Part shown: piece by piece, positions 20,785 to 32,300 of the stretch | How positions within the stretch are numbered: position 1 is the first letter of the stretch | How the letters are laid out: each line of letters begins with the position of its first letter | NCBI RefSeq assembly: GCF_000372725.1 | Contig: NW_005198900.1 | Coordinates: 691,619-755,618 of the forward strand | Reading direction: 5' to 3' | Source of the DNA: Emiliania huxleyi CCMP1516 | Lineage: Eukaryota > Haptophyta > Isochrysidales > Noelaerhabdaceae | Length of the DNA: 64,000 nt | Position numbers and translations under genes: made by a program | The notes under the pieces: model-generated | What the model saw: the letters and a program-made list of their open reading frames with translations, nothing else | The model's database searches: none | What the model was told of the DNA's origin: nothing

Positions 20785-21869
20785 ATGCTCGACGACAACA
20801 ATGCTCAGGAAGTCGACGAGCCTCCTCTCTTCAAGTACCAGCGGCTGGGCAGGTCCGTCCCGCTCATCCTAGGCTCCGACGCCGCCTCCTCCCTCGCGGT
20901 GCACGCGCGGTTCCTCGTGCTCGGCACGGCGTCGGGGGCGCTCCACATCCTCGACCCGTCGGGCCTGGAGCTGCGGCGGTTCGCGCCGCACTCCTCCGCG
21001 GTGACGGGCGTCTCGATCGACGCGTCGGGAGAGTTTGTCGGCTCGTGCTCGCAGGACGGTACCGTCGTCGTGAGCAACACGATCAGCGGCGAGGGCTCAA
21101 CCCAGTGGTACCCGCGCCCGGTGCAGAGCATCGCGCTGATGGACTCGGCGGGCGACTTTGCCTCGCGCCGCCCGGTGGCGACGGGCGGTCTGGCGGGCCA
21201 GCTGGTGCACTCCGCTCGCGGCTGGTTCGGCGGCGCGAAGGACACCGTCCTGCACGCGGGCGAGGGGCCCGTCACGGCGGTGGCGTGCGGCGGGCCGCTC
21301 ATCGCGTGGGCAAACGACGTGGGGGTCAAGGTGTTTGACACGGCGCACAACCGGTGCGTCTCGTTCGTCGAGCGGCCGTACGAGCGGCCGCCCTCCGACC
21401 TCTTCCGGTGCCAGCTGCTGTGGTCCTCTCCCGCCGAGCTCGTCATCGGCTGGGCCGACTCGATCAAGCTCGGCGTCGTGCGCTCGCGCGGCGGCGGCGG
21501 GCCAGACTCAAAGGGCCCGCGGCTGTACATGGAGGTGGTGGCGCTGCTGCAGACGGACTTCTTCGTCTGCGGCCTCGCCACCGCCAGGCTGCGGCGCGAG
21601 GGCGGCGCTTGGGCGACCGACCTGCTCGCGCTCGCCTTTGTGCCGGACGACGAGGCGGCCGGGCAGGAGCAGGACGGCGGCGGGGGGGCGGCGGGGGGGC
21701 CGGCGGCGCCGCCGGAGCTGAGGCTGCTCACGCTGCGGAACGAGGAGATCCTCTGCGACTCGCTCTCCGTCGAGGGGCACGAGGCGCTGACTGCCGCGCA
21801 GTACACGCTCGCCGCCGCTCCGCCGCCGCCGCCCCCCGCCTCGCCCTCGCCGCTGCAAGCGCTGCCTCA

Positions 21870-21904
<35 letters not shown>

Positions 21905-21907
21905 GGA

Positions 21908-21938
<31 letters not shown>

Positions 21939-24041
21939 TCCGCCGCCGCCCCCGCCCTCCCGAGACCTCAACCCGATGATGGCTGCCCGCGGCGCCCTCT
22001 CTGCCGCCGCCACCTCGGCAGCCTCCGCCGTCGGGGGCGCTGCGGCGGCCGCCGCGGCCGTCGTCAACGCCGGCGGAGCGAGTGCAGCGTGGACGCCGCT
22101 CGCGGCAGCGGCGGCGCGCAGCAGCGTGGCGCCCGGCGGCTGGGAGGCGGCGTACCAGTGCGCGGGGTGCCTCGGAGGGCGGCGCGGCCGACGGCGTCCC
22201 TTTGACGCTCCTCACCGCGGCTGCGCTGTAGGTGCGACGACCTCTCCGAGATGACTGCGTACGTCGTCGCGCCTCATGACATCGTGGTGGCTCGCTCCTT
22301 CTCGTGGGACGACCGCATCGCGTGGCTCCTCTCGTCGGGGAGGTTCGAGCTCGCCCTCACCCTCGCCAGCAGGCACACGGCCAGCCTCAGCCGCCACACG
22401 CCCCTCGCGATCGCCGAGCAGTACGCGGCCTCGCTCCTCGAGGCGCCGCACGCCGCACCTGCGAGCTGCGCGCCCGGGAGCAGCACGCCGGCGCCGGCGG
22501 ACGGCGGCACGGCGAGGGGAGGGGAGGTGGGCGGAGCCGGTTCGGCGGGTCTGAGGGCTGAGGGCGCGGACTCGGACAGTGGCAGCGGTCTCAGCCAATC
22601 GGAGCAGGGAGGCGAGCTCGAGGCGCCCGCCTCGGTGGCGGCGCGCGTCCTGGCGTCGCAGCTCGGCAACGACGCCGCGCGCTGGCTGCGGTGGCTGCGT
22701 CGCTTCGCCGCCGTCGGCGCAGTCCGCTGGCTCGTCGAGGCGGTGCCCGTGAGGCCGCCGCTGCAGGGCGCGGGAGGCAGCGCCTCGGACGTGTACGAGA
22801 GCGCGCTCGAGCTGCTGATGAGGGAGGCGCCCGCCGAGGCGCTCGCCTACCTCCGCTCGTGGCACCCCTCCCTCTGGAGAGAGCCGGTATTGCGCGATGC
22901 GGCGACCGCGGCGCTGCAGCACGCGAGGGCGGCGGCGCAGCCGGCGGCTTGCGCGGCGGCGGCGCTCGCTTCCGAGCTGGCGGCGGCGGCGGCGGAGGCG
23001 GACCGGGTGTCAGAGATGCGGGGACGGGCCGGGTGCACTGCTTGCGCGCTCGCCGCGGCTTCGGAGGCGCCGCCGGCGCCGGCGCCGGAGGGCGAGCGGC
23101 CGCTGTCGCCTGCGGAGAGCGCGCTCACCGAGGTGCTCGCACTGCTGGCGGTATCGCGGCGCGAGGTGGGCGTGGCGCTCGACCTGCTCCTCTCGCTCCC
23201 CGCGGGGCAGGCCGATGTCTTTGTCTTTCTCAGCCAGCAGGGCGCACACGCCCTCGCTCTCCACCGGCTGCTCGACCTCGCCCGCCTCTCGTGGCCCCGC
23301 ACGCTCGCGCTGCTCCTCGCGCGGAGCGACTCGTCCTTCCCGCCCGCCGCCGTCGTCCCTCAGCTCGAGGCGGCGCCGTGCGAGCCGCCGGCCCTCTGGC
23401 TGCACGAGTACCTCCACGGGCTGCTCGAGTGCAACCCGGCTGCCGCGGCGCCCTTCGCGCCGCGCCAAGTCGAGCTGTACGCAGCACTGGCGCCGCAGCA
23501 GCTGCTGCCCTTTCTGCGCTCGTCGAGCGGGTACGAGCCAGAGGCTGCGCTCGACGTGGCCAAGGAGCACGGGCTCGTCGACGCGCAGATCTACTTGCTC
23601 GCGCAGCAGGGCGCCGCCAGGGCGGCGCTCTCCCTCGCGCTGGGCGACGGGCGCGACCTCGGCGCCGCGCTCAAGCTGGTAACAGAGAGCGGCGAGGAGG
23701 AGCTGTGGCCTCTGCTGCTCGACGAGGCGGTGGCGTCGCCCGCGCTGACGCAGGAGCTGCTCCTGCGCGTCTGCCGCCCGCCGCTGCTCGCCATCGACCC
23801 GCTCGCGCTGCTCCGCCGGCTGCCCGAGGGCGAGCGGATCGACGGCCTCCGCAAGCACCTCACCCGCTTGCTGCGGCAAGTCGCCGAGCACGAGGGCCTC
23901 TCGAGGGGCGCCGCCGCTATCGCGCACGCCGACACGGCGGCGCTCCTGGGCGAGCGGCATGCGGCGCAGTGCCGCGGAACAACCCTGCATTTGCCGCTTC
24001 CACAGGACCCGTCGGCGAGCGGCGAGGCGGGCCCAGACTAG
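20785..24041 (+). CDS. VPS41: VPS41, HOPS complex subunit, without the C-terminal RING
   Basis: Two exons (20785-22157 and 22232-24041, GT-AG intron) give 1060 residues. Residues 1-350 form the beta-propeller, with family-typical stretches LFKYQRLGRSVPLIL, GEFVGSCSQDGTVVV, VLHAGEGPVTAVACGG, LIAWANDVGVKVFD and LVIGWADSIKLGVV. A long polyproline insertion and an Ala-rich segment follow (about 350-455). Residues 460-1060 are the helical clathrin-repeat region (DIVVARSFSWDDRIAWLL, VELYAALAPQQLLPFLRSSS, AQIYLLAQQGAARAALSLAL, ELWPLLLDEA). The protein tethers late endosomes and vacuoles for fusion. Animal and fungal VPS41 end in a RING-H2 finger; here the stop follows the last helical repeat and no Cys/His finger is visible downstream. 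Confidence 0.92.
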
Positions 24042-24295
24042 CTGGCGAGCGTGTGCGTGTCTGAGCAACTGATGTCAACTCGGCTAGCCACTGCCACTGA
24101 GCGAAACTGCAACCGTGATGTCTCGTGAGCCGTCCCGTGAGGAGGCGAGAATTAGTTCTCCATTGCACAAAGATCACAGGACCTGCTCTCCTTTTTACCC
24201 ACCTGGGCATCTCGGTGTCGGATCTCGGATCTCATATCCTGCATGTGGAGAAATAAATAAAAACGGACGTCTCTACTGTGAGATGGGTAAAAAGA

Positions 24296-24337
24296 AACAG
24301 GTCCCCACCCGTGCGATCTTTGTGCAGGGTTTTTTGT
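24296..24337 (+). repeat. 41-bp repeat shared with 34276-34317
   Basis: AACAGGTCCCCACCCGTGCG and ATCTTTGTGCAGGGTT are present in both places with one difference. Confidence 0.8.
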
Positions 24338-24387
24338 GCGTGTGGTCGGCGACTAGCCGGGGTCGTCCTCCCGACGGGGGACTAGCA

Positions 24388-24790
24388 CTAGCCGTCTTCC
24401 ACATGCACATGGTCCCTCGGGTCCCTGCTACTCTTAATCTCTTCGTAAACCCTCCTGCTGATCTCCGCAAAGTCCTGCTCCCTCCCTCGTCTCGCCCTGC
24501 GCGTCTGCTCCGCCTCCCCGGCGTCTGCCCTGCGTCGTCTGGCGACGGGTCCTCCATAGTCGGTCGAGGTCGCCGCCCTCCTCGCCCCATTCCCAGCCTG
24601 TTGCTTTGGTGGTCGGGTCTGGGAGCTCAAACCTATCGATTTCCATTGGAATGTCGTGGGGGGCGGAGCGCGTGCCTAGGCCTGCCCCGCTCGCCGATCC
24701 CGAGCTTTCTGCCCGAGAAAAGCGAGTCTTGCGGCCACGGACGTCCCCGGGGCGACGCGCGATCGCCCCTACGTCACCCGCGCGCGCCAT
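24388..24790 (-). CDS. Possible short gene, hypothetical
   Basis: Weak call. One frame encodes MEIDRFELPDPTTKATGWEW and then an acidic stretch; a second frame ends in EQDFAEISRRVYEEIKSSRD. Both read like real protein but need a splice or frame change near 24.53 kb that could not be fixed. The start at 24790 is a guess. Could instead be antisense noise. Confidence 0.25.
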
Positions 24791-25123
24791 GTTCGGCCCC
24801 CTCGCGACTCGCGAGGCGCCGAGACTGGCGGCAGCTCGAGCCGGCGCGGCACTCACCACCTCTGCGTCCGCCGAGGCGAAGGCAGATGGTTCGGAGGCGC
24901 GGCGGCGGCGGCGGTGGCGGCCTCTGGGGGCGCTGCGCACCCCTTCGCCGAGCAGTCCGCCTTGACTTGCGCGAGGAGCGAGCGGCGACCGCAACTCGAC
25001 GGGAGAGAAGGTGAGCATTGTAGCAGCCTGCTTCACACACGTACTCACGACGTACCACGTAAAACGTACATACTACGCACCGTACGCGCGCCGCCAACGT
25101 AACACCCACACCCACACACACAC

Positions 25124-28100
25124 CTAGTCCGTGTCCATAGCGGCGGCCCACTTGGCGCGAAGCTCCTGCTGGAAGCGAGCCAGCCTTCTCTGCGGCCACC
25201 CGCGCTTCTTGAACCAGCGGTACCAGTACTGCACGTACTGCGCGTAGGTGATGACTTTGCCTTCCGACCTCGCGTTGTCGATGGCGAGCCGAATGTCGAT
25301 CAGCGACCGGTTGGTGTCCTTGTCGTTTGGGATCGGCGCAGACACCGTGTCCATCGCATGCTGCTGCATGTGGTTGTAGAGGATGTGAGATTGGGTGCGC
25401 GCCGCCGCCCTCCGCGCATCGAGATCTGCCTGATGCTCCTCGTCACTCACCCCCTTCCTCCGAGCGCCTCCGCAATCGCCGTGCTGACACTTGGCAATCG
25501 CCTCGCCCATCCGCTGGACCGTTTGCTCCATCGGGTCCTGATTGATGAGCTCGAGGCACCCGTACCTGCGGAAGAGCTCCGGCAGCGAGGCCCACATATG
25601 CCACCCGTAGCCTTTGAACTGCAGGCCGTGCGTGCCCCCCGTCCAGCGCACGCAGAACTCCGACGACGCGCGCTCGAAGTCGCGATACACCTGCTCTGGG
25701 CCGCCCGCATAGCTGCGCATCTCGGCCGGCTTCAGGCGCATGAGGCGGAGGGCTTTGGCCAGGCAGAGCGCGGTGCGGGCCAGCCCGTCGAGGCCGGCGA
25801 TCGCGTCCTCTCTGCCGATCGCGCGCAGCGCCGTCTCCAGCGCTGTGAAGAACCTCGAGGCGCCCCTCCCTCCCTCCTCGATGAGCAAAAAGTCATTGCG
25901 CAAGGCGCGGGAGTCCTTGCCGTCGAAGGCGGCCGGGTAGCGCTTCTTCGTGTCGTTGCTCATGGTCAGCTTGTGCCGCAGCTGCAGGCCCACGTCCGAC
26001 ATCGCGGCGTTAAACGTGTCGATCGCCGCGACTTTGCCGGAGCTGGTGCTCTCGAGCTTTTGGGTCAGCTCCCGCTCGAGCACCGTGATGAGCAGCTCCA
26101 TCTGACGCATCTCCGCGTGCAGGACGCACAGAGCCAGGTATCGCTGCGCAATCGAGGAGTCGCCGCCAAGGATGTCCTCGAGCTCGCGCTCGCCGAAAGG
26201 CGGCAAATACGGCAGCAGCACGAGGGACCCGGCAGGGAGGATCGCTTTCGCTCCCGCCTCGGTGGAGAGGTCCACGGAGGTGAGGCAGCTGCGGTAGCGG
26301 TCCAGGTCGAACCTGGCGTCGCGCAGCGCCTGCTGTGCCCACTGCGAGTTGTCGGCGGGGACGCCGAGCACCTGGGTGCACTTCTTGCCGTTGACCCTGG
26401 TCTCCTTGGTCTTGAGCGAGGGTGTCGTGCTCACCTGGGGGTGGCGGGCTTGAGTTGTGAGTCTACAGGGTACGTGTGGTGTGAGCGTACGTAAGCAAGC
26501 GTCCGTCCCGTCACGGCACTCTCGGAAGAAAGAAGAAATACGAGCGGCGGGCGCTTGAAGGGCACAAGGGGGAGGCGCCTGCGCTCCCCGCGCCGCGTTG
26601 GACCCTTTGCCGCGAGCGAATCGAGACGTCGAAGTGCCGCCGCTCGCGGACCCGGTGCGAAGCTCCAGCATCGGGCACTGGATCGAGTTCGACCAGTCCT
26701 GCGACGAGTCGGCCATCATCTGCGCGTACTCAACCATCTCCGGGCGGCCGGGCCACTGCCGCTCGCATATCTGCTCGAGGGATGCGCCGCCATCGGGAAC
26801 AACGGCGACCATCGCGAGCTTCGACTGGTCCTTGTGCAGCACGTTGTGGAAGGGCGAGGTCGGCTGGTCGGCGATCCAGTGCAGTCCAAGAAACTCCATG
26901 ATTGCGCTAAGGTCGGCGCTCACGATGCCGTGCGCAGTCATGGGCACATCGGAGACGACAATGTGCCGCTGGTAGAAGCTGTCGCCCTCGTCGATGACGC
27001 CGAGGTCCTCGACGAGCTCGAGTCCCTCGTCGAGCAGCGCCGGCGGCAGCGGCAGATAGGCGTGCTCCACCACCAACCCTCCCGGTTGGCGCAGCTGCTC
27101 GAGCTGCTGCACATAGCCGAGGAAGCCACGCAGCTGATTCTCGGCGTGATCGTCGCCAGCCCAGCAACGCAGGAACAGCGCCTTGGCCGCATTGCATGCG
27201 CCCTGCACGACATGCTTCAGGCACTCGGGCCCCCACCGTTCGCCCTTCACCCCAAAGCACTTGATGATAGCAAGAACGGCGGTCCACTTCTTTGCACCCC
27301 GCATCCCCTTCAGGAGCTCGCCCGCATCGAGCGTCAGCTGGAAAGCAAATCTGGCGGCGGGGCTCCCCGGCAGTGGCACCTGGCCTGTGAAGGGAAGCAT
27401 TCCCTCGTTTGCCAGTTTGTTTGCCAGGTTGCACGCGCCATGCGTGGCCGCAAGCCGCTTCTTGCGGTTCCAGACCGGCCGCTCATCGCTGCCCTCTGCC
27501 CGCGCGCGCTGCTCGCCCCCTCGGGGAGTCTGTTGATCCGCCTCCTGCGCCGCCTCCTCAGGCGCCTCCTCGCCCGCGTCCTCCTCCTCTGACTCCGCCT
27601 CCGACTCCGGCCCTCCCTCCTCCTCGACCTCGCTCCCCTCCTCCTCCTTCGCTGCTGCATTCGCCGCCGCCTCGTCCGCCGCCCGCGCCACCTTCTCACG
27701 GCTCTCCTTCTTCCGCCGCTCCTTCTTCAGGAAGTCGTTCTCGAGCCTCTCCTCCTCGCGCCGCAGCATCGCGACCGCCACCCGCCCGCGCTCCGCCGCC
27801 AGCGCCTCCGCCCGCTGCTTCGCCGCCTCGACGTCCTCTCCCTCGTCGACCGCCACCGGCTCGTCGATGTGCGGCGCGGATGGGCACCACTGCTCGTCGT
27901 ACTTCGTCGACTCCTTGATCAGCCTCGACGAGGTTGAGTGGCCCAACAAGCGGTGGCCTGCATCGTACTTGCGCGCCAGCCCGTAGTTGACGTGGCCCAT
28001 GCGGCGCAGATCGGCGAGCGAGGTCCTGGTGGGGTGGACCTTGGTCTTGCGCGACTCCTTGTCCCACGTGCGTTTCACCCGAGCGTTGCTCTGTAGGCGC

Positions 28101-29639
28101 GCCACGAACCGCTGCCCGGAGAGGAAGCGCCGCTTGCCGTGCACACGCGACCCGGGGAGGGACCCGTCGACGATTTCGGCGAGGTACGTGTCCATGCCCT
28201 CGTGCCCCGTCTCGGGAGTGCTGACAAGCTCCGCAATCGCTCGCAAGTGCGCATCGCACTTCGCTCGCACCCGCTTCCAATACCCCAGCTCCCCGCGCGT
28301 CATGGTCTGCCGATCAGGCCGTCTGTAGGGCTCACACCGCCGCTTCTCCTCGCGGTAGAACGGCTGGCCCAGCGCCGCTGCGAGCTCGACCTGCAGCGAC
28401 GAGATCATCTGCTCCAACTCCTCGATCGGCTCGCGCAGCACGTGGTTGAGTGTGCTGTCCCCGTGCGCGCCGCACCGGGCCATCTGGTTGAGGTCGTACG
28501 GCCCCTCCTCCTCGATGCGCCTACGCTCCGCCGCCACCGCCGCCACAAAGTCGGCGTCGTCCGCGCTCCCAAACAGGTACTCGCCGCTGCCCCCGCCGCC
28601 GCCCCCACCAGCGGCGTCGCCGTCGCCGTCGCCGTCACCGTCGCCGTCGCCGCGAGGCTCGCCTGCTGCCGAACGCTTCTTCCTCGCCGCCGGCTTGTTC
28701 CCGCGGCTCTCGGTCTGCACCGCGACGGCCGCCGCACGGATCCACATCTCGAGGGTGCCGAGGTCGAGCTGGACTTTGGGCTTGTCCTTGGAGTTGCCGC
28801 CTGGTCGGAAGCATCCCGGCAAGGAGGCCTCCAAGGCGGCCCGCAGCTGCAGCGGCATGTTCTCCTGCGGCGGTAAGGGCGGGTGTGTCTACCGCTGCAG
28901 GAGAATTCACAGTCTTGCGTGTGAAAGTGTTGAGAGTGGGGTGGGGGCGGCGCACCTTGGGCATGGCGGCAAAGTCGAACTTGGCCGGTGCAAGCCGGAC
29001 GGCGGGAAGTGTCTGCAATTTACTCGAGTACCGCGCCTTCTTCCCCGGAGAGTAGAAGTTGAACTTGCCCGGGGCCGCTGGGGCGCGGCTGCGCGCAGCG
29101 CCTCTGTTCACAGCAGCGGGCCGCGGCGGACGACGTTGTGCCTGCTGCTGCTGCTGCCGGGCCCCGGCCCCTGCCGGTCGGCCCGAACGCTCTCCAGCCG
29201 AAGGCCCTCCCGCATCGGCCGCGTCCGGCGGCGGGCTCCCATGTTGCGGAGCTCCGGCAGGCGGCTGGCCCGTAGGCGGCGGCGAGCCGATCGGCGCCAG
29301 CGGCAAGCGGGCGGCCGGTGCTCTGGCCGCCTGAGGCTGCGGCCGAGGCTGGCCGCCGCTCGGCGCCGAGCGTGCCGCGGCAGCTGGTCCACGCTTGGGC
29401 GGAGGCTCGACCCGCGGAACCGCATGCACAGGCGCGCGTGCGCGAGCGTCGCACGCAGTGGCGGCGAGCGGCAGAGAAGGGTCGCCCCCAATGGGCGTCG
29501 CGAAGGCGATAGGCGTCGGGGGCTGAGTCGGCGGGAGCGGTGCGTCCGCGTTGCCCAGCCGCGGGGACTCCACCGCGCGCACAAGCACTGGCGTGTGGAG
29601 ATGCTGTATAGGTGGTTGCATGGCCCAAGGCCTCTCCAT
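25124..29639 (-). CDS. Very large orphan protein, about 1470 residues
   Basis: Not recognised. A GT-AG intron at 28865-28955 joins an N-terminal exon (28956-29639) to the long exon 25124-28864; another in-frame intron is possible at about 26.44-26.65 kb, where the sequence turns low-complexity. Residues 1-190 are Pro/Ala-rich with a Gln run, then FNFYSPGKKARYSS and FDFAAMPK. The long exon has a Gly/Asp run, a segment EELEQMISSLQVELAAALGQ, a highly charged Glu/Arg-rich middle, and a globular second half with AKKWTAVLAIIKCFGVKGER, SDVPMTAHGIVSADLSAIM, FKGYGWHMWASLPELFRRYG and a C-terminus VQYWYRWFKKRGWPQRRLAR. The last part recalls C-terminal regions of transposon-related proteins (a helix with H..W..LPEL...G), but no catalytic triad was identified. 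A host orphan and a domesticated element protein are both possible. Confidence 0.65.
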
Positions 29640-30235
29640 GCTACCTGCCCTCTACCTGCCGCTACCCGCCCGGCGCCTCCGAGCTTGGCTGGTCATCGTG
29701 GTAGTAATCGCCGAAAGTCGCCGGGAACCACACGTTACCGCCCGTAGCCATCCGCAATCATAGGACGGCTTACGCAACGGTTGGACGTGCGCAAGGGTGA
29801 TGTCAAGAGCGCTGCACGGCCAGCGGCAGCAGCAGCAGCAACAGCAGCATCAGCCACCCAGCGCGACGGCGCCGGCGTGCTCGTGGGTGCGGCCGCGCCC
29901 CCGCCGCCGGGGCGCGCGACGTGGGTCCTCGCTGGACGGGCTGCCCCGCGGCGGCAGGGCGTAGCGAGATGGGCGGTAGAGGGGCAGGGGCCGCGCGACG
30001 TCGGCGAGACAGCAGAGGGAGGACTCAGAGGGGGCGAAGGTTTTGAGTCTCGCATCAAACTGGATGCATGTGTTCAAAAGAAAGTACCGACTCCACCAAT
30101 ACAATGGGTGTGCATCCCGGCATGCGAGACTCGCGAGCGCAGACGCGAAGGCGGGCGCGCAAGGACTAAGTGTGCTGCACACCCGCTCCACACTGCGTCC
30201 CAGACCGAAATACGTACACAAGGACACTCGGACGC
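29640..30235. other. Intergenic spacer
   Basis: No gene supported; a short CAG/CAA run near 29825 is the only pattern. Confidence 0.45.
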
Positions 30236-32258
30236 TCAAAGGGGATACTCCTCGAGTGTGGCCGACTGACCGTGGAGCTCAGCTGGCGAGGGCACGGGAG
30301 TTGAGCTCGCCACCCAGCCCAGGCCGAGGACGTATTTGGGGTCGGGGATGGAGGGAGGCGGAGCACCCACCGAGGCGCCGTCCACCGGCATCGAGCCGTT
30401 GAACGTGGCGACGCCGACACGCACCGTCAGCAAGCGCGCCGCTGGCTCGTAGTCGATGCAGTGCGCCGAGCGGCTGCCGCACCCTCCTGTGGCACCCAGC
30501 TCGTCCTTTGCGCGCAGCTGGCTCTCGTCTGCTGCTGAGAGAGGGGTGGGGGAGACCAGGGCAAAGCGATGCGTGACCTTGGCTGTCGACGGCAGCTCCA
30601 CGGCGAGGAAACCAAGGAAGCTCTGCACGTCCTCGGAGCTCTTGATCGAGGCACGGTAGATGATGCGGTCCGTGTCCGACATGCCCGCCCCCTTCCCCGA
30701 GCGCTGGTACATGTCGGGCCAGCATGGCAACGCCATCACATTCTCGGGCGGCCAGTTCTTCAAGTGCAGCACCATTGGGTCGAGCGCCGAGACCTTGTCG
30801 ACGCGGTCGATGAAGGCTGCCTGGGAGGGGAGAGGGGCAGATCAATTAGTGAGGGACGCGGGGGGTAAGGGGGGGGCAGGTGTGTGTGTGTGTGGAGAGA
30901 GGAGTTGCGACGCGGGCGAGGCGAGGGGGCGAAGAGAGCGCGCGCGCACACACCAGCATATCTTGATGCGCCCTTTGCAGGACGGCGAGGCGGTGCAGCT
31001 CGGGAATCACGAAGTCGATCTCGACCTTGCGCGACTCCTTGATCGACAGGTCGCGAGTGGCGACTATGTGACCCTGCAGCAAGCAGCAGTCGAAAAAGCG
31101 GACGCGAGCGGTGCCGACGGCGCACATAATCATGAACGCGCACGAGGCGCACGAGATCACGCCCTCGTGGGTGACGGTCGCCGTGTTGATCTTGACGCCG
31201 ATGTCGGTCGGCACGAGTGCGCCCGTCAAGTTGAGAAACGGGCGCTGGTTGAGAGGTCGCTGCAGCAGGTCCTTGCTCTCGGGGTCGGTGGTGCAGAGCC
31301 TGAGCTCGTCGGAACCCTGCTCGAGCACGCGGAAGCCGTGGATCTCGTCGCCCGAGAAGTCCTTGCCGAACATGTACTTGATGCTGCCGTCGCCGTCCAT
31401 GTACGAGAGGAACCGAACCAGCGCATCGTCGGCCTGGAACATGAGCGCCGCGCCGCGCAAGACCGGCCCGGCGGTGAGGGGGACAACGGGCAAGGCGGGC
31501 GGGCAGCGCCGGTGGCTCGAGGCTGGCCGCGGGAAGAGCGACGGCGGGAGCAACTCGGTGGTGGGCATGTCGTTCAGCGACTCGGGCATGATCGAAGCAA
31601 GCGACGCATCCTCCCCCCAAGGCGTGAACGAGAGCGGCCTGACCGCCTGCGGCGGCGCCTATGTTGAGGGGAGAGGCGTCGCTCTGGTGCGCGCAGAGGC
31701 GGTCATGGGGCGCGGCGCGGCTGCGAGGCGGCACCTTGTCGTTGAACTCGAAGATGAGCGTGCCCGCGACCTCCCACTCGCATCCCAGCCCGACCGCCGC
31801 GATCCCCATGACCGCCTCCGCGTCGTGCGCCTCTGCGCAGTTTGTGAGCACCACCACCTTTGGATCCTGCTGCATGCGCGCCGCGAGCTCCGTCCCAAGC
31901 AGAGAGACGATGTCGACCCGCTGGCGGATGAAGCCGGCCGGCAGCACGTCGGTGTCGCCGTCGTCAAAGTGGACACGGAAGCCGGTCGTTCCCCTCTTCG
32001 TCTGCACGACCTTCGTCACGTAGCCTGGGAACCAGCGCGCCTTTTTTTGATATCGGGCATCGACGCGGTCGCCAAGGGCAAAGGCGGCGCCCTCGGCCAG
32101 CGCGTCGTCGTCCGAGGTCGCCTCTAGTGGTGGCGGCGCTGGAGCTTCGTCCTTGTAGGCAGCGAGGTCCTCCCCGTTGTAGCACCACAAGAGCTCGGCT
32201 GTCTGGGCCGTCTCGGGGTCATTGGTCGACCCGCTCTCAATGAAGCACCGGAAGAGAA
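30236..32258 (-). CDS. Tudor/Agenet-like domain protein, probably the 3' half of the KATNIP gene
   Basis: Exons 32258-31735, 31646-30954 and 30820-30236 (GT-AG introns 31647-31734 and 30821-30953) are all in frame. The first exon has a small Tudor-like beta barrel: FALGDRVDARYQKKARWFPG and FRVHFDDGDTDVLPAGFIR. Next come VVVLTNCAEAHDAEAVMGIA and LGCEWEVAGTLIFEFNDK. The rest (FLSYMDGDGSIKYMFGKDF, RVRFFDCCLLQGHIV, GMSDTDRIIYRASIKSSEDV) is not recognised. No suitable ATG starts this part by itself: the only upstream in-frame ATG (32340) lies inside the KATNIP coding sequence. A 65-bp GT-AG intron at 32259-32323 links the two in frame, giving one 1215-residue protein, so it is probably not a separate gene. 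Confidence 0.6.
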
Positions 32259-32300
32259 CTGCAGGGCGGATGCCAGCTGCGAGGGGGCGAGCGGGGCGAC

